NCBI GenBank assembly: GCA_028707275.1
Contig: JAQTUP010000009.1
Coordinates: forward strand, 1 to 64,000
DNA from: Gallionella sp.
GTDB lineage: Bacteria > Pseudomonadota > Gammaproteobacteria > Burkholderiales > Gallionellaceae
Direction: 5' to 3'
DNA: 64,000 nucleotides
Of this stretch, positions 59,583 to 64,000 are shown in pieces. How positions within the stretch are numbered: the first letter of the stretch is position 1; every line of letters begins with the position of its first letter. Both the position numbers and the translations under genes were made by a program. The notes beneath the pieces are model-generated. The model made no database searches. It was not told the DNA's origin and saw only the letters and a program-made list of their open reading frames with translations.

Positions 59583-62407
59583 GCGCCAACCTGAGCCGGT
59601 GCCTCGGATATTCGTTCACCGGACATCGGCTGACCTGCGGATTCCGGCTGATGCAAAGGCTCCAGAATTTGCCAGCTCCTGCGGCTGATGTAATTGTATC
59701 CGTTGCGGCAGGTGATGGGCACACAATAACGTGCGGTAATCAATGGAGTCGGCGAGGCGAAAATCAGGGCGAACCCGAAATCCTGAGCCGTTTCAATCAG
59801 ACTGAGTTGATTGCGTTGATCCAGCGCCGAGGCTTCGTCCAGATAGCATATCGCACGGATGTTGTAACGCTTGTTTTGCATCAGGTGCAGCAAGGCCAGC
59901 CCCGTGACCAGCTTCGCCATGAGAACTGTACCGTTGGAGGCTGCGCTGTCCATGTCCGAGAAGGATTCTTCACGGCGACCGTTTTTGCCGATTACGAAGG
60001 TGAGCCGGAAAAAATGCTCCACGCGCAGGCAGCCGCGCACTTCGCCTTCATGGATCAACAGGCTCTTCGCGCGGTTGAGTGTATCGTCATCGAGCACGCT
60101 GGCGTGATTGAACAGCTCGAAGGTTTCGCCGCTCTGGGCATGCTCGGCGGTGCTGATCAATTGTTCGACCGCCTCCACCATTTCTCTTTCATCCACGGGT
60201 TCTATCTTGAATACCGACAGATCTGACAACTGGCGGCGACTGATCAAGCGGTTGAAGTCGCGCATGCGGCTTTTGAACGTGACCAGCCCGTCCCGAAGTT
60301 CGCGCAGACAGGCCGTCACATTCACCACCGCGCTGCGTGCCTTGCGTTCCAGCGCCTCGAATTCCTGCGACAGTTGGGCTGCAAATTCGGTGATACGCTG
60401 AATTTCGGCTTCGCTGCCCGCCATAAACTGGAACTTGGTCAGGCCGCCTGCGCGCAGTACCACCAGCTTGCTTTCCAGGTCGCGGTCAAGTCTGAGCAAT
60501 TCCTCGCAATCTCGCTGATACTCGGACAAAGCCTCGGGGAGTTCGTCCAGACTGATATTCATGCTGCCTAGCCACAGCTGATGTGGCAGATCCGCCAGGC
60601 TGCCAAATACCGGCGCGTCGTCGCAACGGGACTCGCGCAGCCGAGTGATATTGCGGTGATCGTTCTCCAAAGTATCGAGCTGTGCCTGTAACTCGCGTCC
60701 TCTGTCTACAAGACGCCGGGCACTGAGCACCGAATGATCGAGCTGCGCCTGAAGTGATGATACCTGTTCGCCCAATTCCTTGATCAGGCGGGTGCGTTCA
60801 TCCTGTGTGCGGACAAGTTCCCGGAACTCGTCGTAACGAAAAAGCTGCGATTCGATATCGCGCACCAGACGATCCAGCCTGTCCTTCTCATTGCGAGCGC
60901 TGTCCAGATCGGTTGCGGCCAGCATCTGGTTTTGCAACCCCGACAGTTGTTGTTCGATTTCCCTGATGCGCTGAGAAATTTCGTCGGCCGAACGCTGGGT
61001 ATGTTGCGCGGTGAGTCCTGCAACAGACAATCTCAGGCCGGGCAACGCCAGTGCGTCTGCTTCGGCTGCGGCCGTATCCAGCCATTGCCGCAATATTTCA
61101 GGTTCTGATATAAAATCTTCTGCCGACATCGTCATGGTCTGTCCGCTCATCACCCGGTTGAGCGCGTCCAATTGTTCGGGTCGCAACACCCTCTTCAGGT
61201 GCAAATACAGGTTGTCGGTGAGTGTCGATAATTCGCGCTGCAGCTGGTCACGCTCGCGCCCCGCCGATTCAATATCGCGCCTGATCGCATCTACCCCCCG
61301 GCTGCTGGCGTTCTGCACCAGTGTGGTCTGAGTTTCGAGCGCCGAGCGCTGGGCGGCCAACGCCTGTTCGAGCACCGTGCGACTGGCAATCAGGGCGAAC
61401 TCGGCATTCAGCAGGTTCTGGCGTTGCAGGGTCTCAGATAACTTTTGCCGGTGGCGCTCGGCTTCGCCTTTTTTATCGAAAAGAATTCTGTCTTCGAGTT
61501 GAATATCGGATTGCTGCTGTTCGATCTGTACTTGCGCGGCGCGCAGCTCGATGCTCTGTACTTCGAAATGCGCTTGCCATTGCAACAGGCGGTTGTCGAT
61601 TATCGGCCCGGAGTGCAACAGACGGCCCCGCAGCTCAAGCCTGCGTGCCGACTGTCGTTCCATGGCGTCTATGACAGGCCGATGACGCAGTGCGGCCTGG
61701 TATTGGGCGCGATCGGCATTCACCTCCGAAAAGGCCTTATCCCATTCGGCTTTGAAGTCGATGCTGGAGTCAGGAAGATCCCGGCGAAAAATGGCTAGCA
61801 GGTAATCCTTGACTTCAGCCGAACGCAGCTTGTCCAGGCGCAGCGTGCGGGTGAGGACGCGCTGAAATGCATCGGCATGACTCGCGTGTTCCAGCTTGAA
61901 CACGGTAAAATCCGGTTCCTGATCCATAAATTTTTTGCGGTTGCCATAGAGCGCTGCCGCAAAATCGCCGGATGAATAACTGAACACCAGTTTATTCAGG
62001 CTGGCCATGTGCGCCTTGAGTTGTGGCTGCTGCACCTGGCTGCCGTCCGGCAGGCAATAATCTTCCAGATCCAGTTGTCCCTTGTAGGCGAAATACTCAA
62101 AATCGTGGCTGACGCCCCGGCCGACACAGCCTAACACCACCGTACCCGTGACCGGCAGCGCCACCTCCAGAAGAATGTAGGCGCTGTTGTGCGGAAAATA
62201 AAACCTGCGGCTGGTGTCCACATCGTGCGCGCCAAAATCCATGCGGCGTTTGTCGACGATCAGCAAAAATTGCAGCGCGTTGATCAGGCTGGTTTTACCG
62301 GTGTTATTCGGCGCAATCATCGACACGGCCGCGTCAAGAGGCAGTTCGGCGCGCCGGTAGCCTGCGCTGTTGAGCAGCGCCAGCCGTTGAAATCCATATT
62401 GAATCAT
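59579..62407 (-). CDS. jetC: Wadjet SMC-like ATPase JetC
   Basis: This 942-residue MukB/SMC-like ATPase has the N-terminal Walker A APNNTGKTSLINALQFLL (32-49), then two long coiled-coil arms (roughly 240-430 and 460-690) with a hinge. The C-terminal head has SNGTVLMAKLVTGLALLHL and Walker B ICYLDEASALDQRNQ. It extrudes DNA loops to test molecule size and shape. It overlaps jetB and jetD by four bases each. Confidence 0.9.
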   Translation of the reverse strand: MIQYGFQRLALLNSAGYRRAELPLDAAVSMIAPNNTGKTSLINALQFLLIVDKRRMDFGAHDVDTSRRFYFPHNSAYILLEVALPVTGTVVLGCVGRGVSHDFEYFAYKGQLDLEDYCLPDGSQVQQPQLKAHMASLNKLVFSYSSGDFAAALYGNRKKFMDQEPDFTVFKLEHASHADAFQRVLTRTLRLDKLRSAEVKDYLLAIFRRDLPDSSIDFKAEWDKAFSEVNADRAQYQAALRHRPVIDAMERQSARRLELRGRLLHSGPIIDNRLLQWQAHFEVQSIELRAAQVQIEQQQSDIQLEDRILFDKKGEAERHRQKLSETLQRQNLLNAEFALIASRTVLEQALAAQRSALETQTTLVQNASSRGVDAIRRDIESAGRERDQLQRELSTLTDNLYLHLKRVLRPEQLDALNRVMSGQTMTMSAEDFISEPEILRQWLDTAAAEADALALPGLRLSVAGLTAQHTQRSADEISQRIREIEQQLSGLQNQMLAATDLDSARNEKDRLDRLVRDIESQLFRYDEFRELVRTQDERTRLIKELGEQVSSLQAQLDHSVLSARRLVDRGRELQAQLDTLENDHRNITRLRESRCDDAPVFGSLADLPHQLWLGSMNISLDELPEALSEYQRDCEELLRLDRDLESKLVVLRAGGLTKFQFMAGSEAEIQRITEFAAQLSQEFEALERKARSAVVNVTACLRELRDGLVTFKSRMRDFNRLISRRQLSDLSVFKIEPVDEREMVEAVEQLISTAEHAQSGETFELFNHASVLDDDTLNRAKSLLIHEGEVRGCLRVEHFFRLTFVIGKNGRREESFSDMDSAASNGTVLMAKLVTGLALLHLMQNKRYNIRAICYLDEASALDQRNQLSLIETAQDFGFALIFASPTPLITARYCVPITCRNGYNYISRRSWQILEPLHQPESAGQPMSGERISEAPAQVGA

Positions 62408-62979
62408 GCCAGTTCCTCCGTATCCGCTAATGTTGCGCCCTCAGGCGCTCTCGCCTGAGCCAGTTCTTCGAACCGGTCCAGATAACGGAACACTGCCGGC
62501 AGCAGGCGCCATTGATGTCTGTCTGTCGTGACCAGGCCGTAGTTACCGGCTGTTTTGAGCAGCTGTTCGAGTAGCTCCCGGTCAGCCAGTCCTTCAGCTT
62601 CAAGCAGTATGCGGTTTTTTTCCAGCAGCGCGGCCAGCAATTTTTCGTCTATCATCCAGTCGGTGAAACGCCCGAGATTAAGACCCGTGTCGGCCTGAAA
62701 TTCGAAGATCAGCATGAACAACAGCGCCAGCTGACGTGTGGTCTTTGAAACAAAGCTGCTGGCCTCCTCGAAATAGAACCATGCAAAGCCGCGCTCATCC
62801 ACGCGCAGGGCATATCCCAGCGCACCGAACAGCATCTCGTAGGTATCCCGTTCGCGTTCGAGTTCTGCCCAGAGCCTGTGATCGGCCAGCCTGTTCATAT
62901 GTTTTCCGCTGTTCAAAAAGCTGAATATTTCGCCAAGCTGCGGCAGCTTGTGCAGATATAAGGGCGTGAGGGTATTCAT
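62404..62979 (-). CDS. jetB: Wadjet MukE-like subunit JetB
   Basis: This 191-residue protein of the MukE/KITE kind has winged-helix folds (ELLEQLLKTAGNYGLVTTDR, QWRLLPAVFRYLDRFEELAQ). It bridges JetA and JetC. Identification rests on size, order and the four-base overlaps with jetA and jetC as much as on sequence. Confidence 0.82.
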   Translation of the reverse strand: MNTLTPLYLHKLPQLGEIFSFLNSGKHMNRLADHRLWAELERERDTYEMLFGALGYALRVDERGFAWFYFEEASSFVSKTTRQLALLFMLIFEFQADTGLNLGRFTDWMIDEKLLAALLEKNRILLEAEGLADRELLEQLLKTAGNYGLVTTDRHQWRLLPAVFRYLDRFEELAQARAPEGATLADTEELA

Positions 62980-64000
62980 GGTGGGGTTGTCTGTCCTTCG
63001 TTTGTTTCTGCGATGAGTGCATGCGGGTAGTGGGTGACACGCACCGTATTGAGCGTCTGTTGCACCGTCGAATATGCGGCGGTAATAGTCCAGTCCCGAC
63101 GCTCGATCAAAGAGTGATAAAGCCTCAATACCGTCGCATCACCAAAAGTCGGGTAGCGCTCGTGCAGCCAGGCCAGCAGGTTGGTAACCGGCATGGACAG
63201 CACCAGCTCGCGCAACATGGCTGACTCGTCGACAAGGTCGAGCGATACCTGTTCGACATCGCTATCCTCGTCACGGGGAAACGACAGTGTAGTCGGCTGG
63301 TAATCGGCAGCTTCGACCATGATGCTGAGCACTTCGCTGCCCACAGTGATCCGGCGTGGCGTATCGCGCCGCCACACGGGAAGTTCAGAGGCGCTGAGCG
63401 TCGCGTTCAGTCCGCGTTTGCGCACCTGGCTTAATATCTGGCTGATGGCGGACGAGAGCACATTATGTTGCCGGATATCTTCTCGCAATGGCAAGAGGGT
63501 ATCGCTGCAATGTCTGAGCACTTCGCGTCCCAGACGGCGCAGCTCCTTGGCCTGAAAAGCCACCTGGCGCATCGACAGGCGCTGGCTGTACAGCGCGCCC
63601 TGAATGGTGAGCGTTTCGACGGCATGGTCGAGGGCGTGTTCAGCCGCTTCCAGGTGACGATAAAAAGTGCCTGAAGACCCGCTGTCCATCATGTCCGCCA
63701 TCGGGGATACATAGTCGTCATAGGCGGATAACACCTCGCTGTAACGGCGGGCGATCGGCAAATTCGCGTCCCGGGATTTGGCGCGCTCTGCCAGTTCAAG
63801 AATGGCGTGCCGATCCTGATCCAGTTGCTGGCTGATCTGCCGGAAAAGTTCGGCAAGCCCTATGGCCGCCTGGCGCAGCTGGTCGGTATTTTTGTTTTGC
63901 AGTCCGTCGACTAATTTCCCTGTCGCTTCCTTGATCGCCTCTATCCTGGCTTTCAGTACCGCCGACAAGCCCAGCTCGTGTTCACGGGTCAGGCCGCGCA
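62976..64000 (-). CDS. jetA: Wadjet MukF-like subunit JetA, 5'-partial
   Basis: At least 341 codons are visible and the frame is open to the window edge (RGLTREHELGLSAVLKAR), so the N-terminus is missing here; the TTG at 63968 is not a real start. The protein is the helical kleisin/MukF-like type: QLDQDRHAILELAERAKSRD, then FYRHLEAAEHALDHAVETLT and RRITVGSEVLSIMVEAADYQ. It links the JetC heads. First gene of the operon. Confidence 0.82.
   Translation of the reverse strand, partial: RGLTREHELGLSAVLKARIEAIKEATGKLVDGLQNKNTDQLRQAAIGLAELFRQISQQLDQDRHAILELAERAKSRDANLPIARRYSEVLSAYDDYVSPMADMMDSGSSGTFYRHLEAAEHALDHAVETLTIQGALYSQRLSMRQVAFQAKELRRLGREVLRHCSDTLLPLREDIRQHNVLSSAISQILSQVRKRGLNATLSASELPVWRRDTPRRITVGSEVLSIMVEAADYQPTTLSFPRDEDSDVEQVSLDLVDESAMLRELVLSMPVTNLLAWLHERYPTFGDATVLRLYHSLIERRDWTITAAYSTVQQTLNTVRVTHYPHALIAETNEGQTTPP

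Overview
The window reads as a nitrogen-fixation region of a betaproteobacterium. The gene order, NifL-type NifA, DraT/DraG, Rnf and repeat families fit the Nitrosomonadales/Gallionellaceae-Rhodocyclales area; the genus is inference. No rRNA, tRNA, ribosomal or other core housekeeping gene is visible. A Rep_3 replication initiator, a parAB pair and iteron-like repeats lie at 54.9-58.7 kb. The whole window may therefore belong to a plasmid or an integrated plasmid rather than an ordinary chromosome segment.

Layout. 0-2.5 kb: toxin-antitoxin (TA) genes (higBA, a Phd/VapC pair) and two decayed HigB copies. 2.5-5.5 kb: a GbsR-type regulator with DCC-oxidoreductase, SDR, DoxX and DUF2269 genes. 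5.8-12.3 kb: a NifA/sigma54 operon, nifE-nifN-nifX-rseC-DUF269-CCE_0567-fdxB-2Fe2S-two unknown genes-nifZ. 12.4-19.4 kb: accessory DNA with a dead TA pair split by a miniature transposon, a fragment of a nif-operon gene, a DUF262/HNH (GmrSD-like) nuclease, unknown envelope genes and a WYL regulator. 19.9-21.3 kb: an unknown gene and a 5'-truncated nifM. 21.4-27.1 kb (minus): nifB-ferredoxin-nifO-flavodiiron protein-two 2Fe-2S ferredoxins-nifQ-draG. 27.3-28.9 kb: an unknown gene and a cation/proton antiporter. 29.1-32.6 kb (minus): nifL-nifA-nif11. 32.8-38.2 kb: rnfABCDGEH. 38.3-41.5 kb: Tn3-family remnant (tnpR, hepT/mntA, tnpA scrap) with a decayed IS3 insertion. 41.6-44.2 kb: modABC. 44.3-50.3 kb (minus): nifHDK-nifT-ferredoxin-nafY-DUF6129. 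50.4 kb: divergent draT. 51.5-53.1 kb: RES-domain protein and YefM/YoeB. 53.6-54.9 kb: SIR2-like protein and hemerythrin. 54.9-58.7 kb: parB, parA, iterons, repA. 58.7-64 kb: jetDCBA, a Wadjet anti-plasmid system whose jetA runs off the right edge.

How it works together. NifL senses redox/nitrogen state and restrains NifA. NifA with sigma54 acts at TGT-N10-ACA sites and -24/-12 promoters that can be read directly upstream of nifE, nifB, nifH, nifL and rnfA. Rnf makes low-potential electrons for NifH through the many ferredoxins. ModABC and NifQ supply molybdenum. NifB, NifEN, NifX and NafY build and carry FeMo-co. DraT and DraG switch NifH off and on by ADP-ribosylation. Flavodiiron protein and hemerythrin may protect against oxygen. 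nifU, nifS, nifV and nifW are not in the window, and nifM is incomplete, so other loci are needed.

The most noteworthy points are: a Wadjet operon directly beside a plasmid replication/partition module; three copies of a G-rich TGTACA palindrome around that module; an antitoxin gene split by a 368-bp element with a 7-bp target duplication; repeat DNA inside nifN; and a NifA site for nifH lying inside the draT reading frame.
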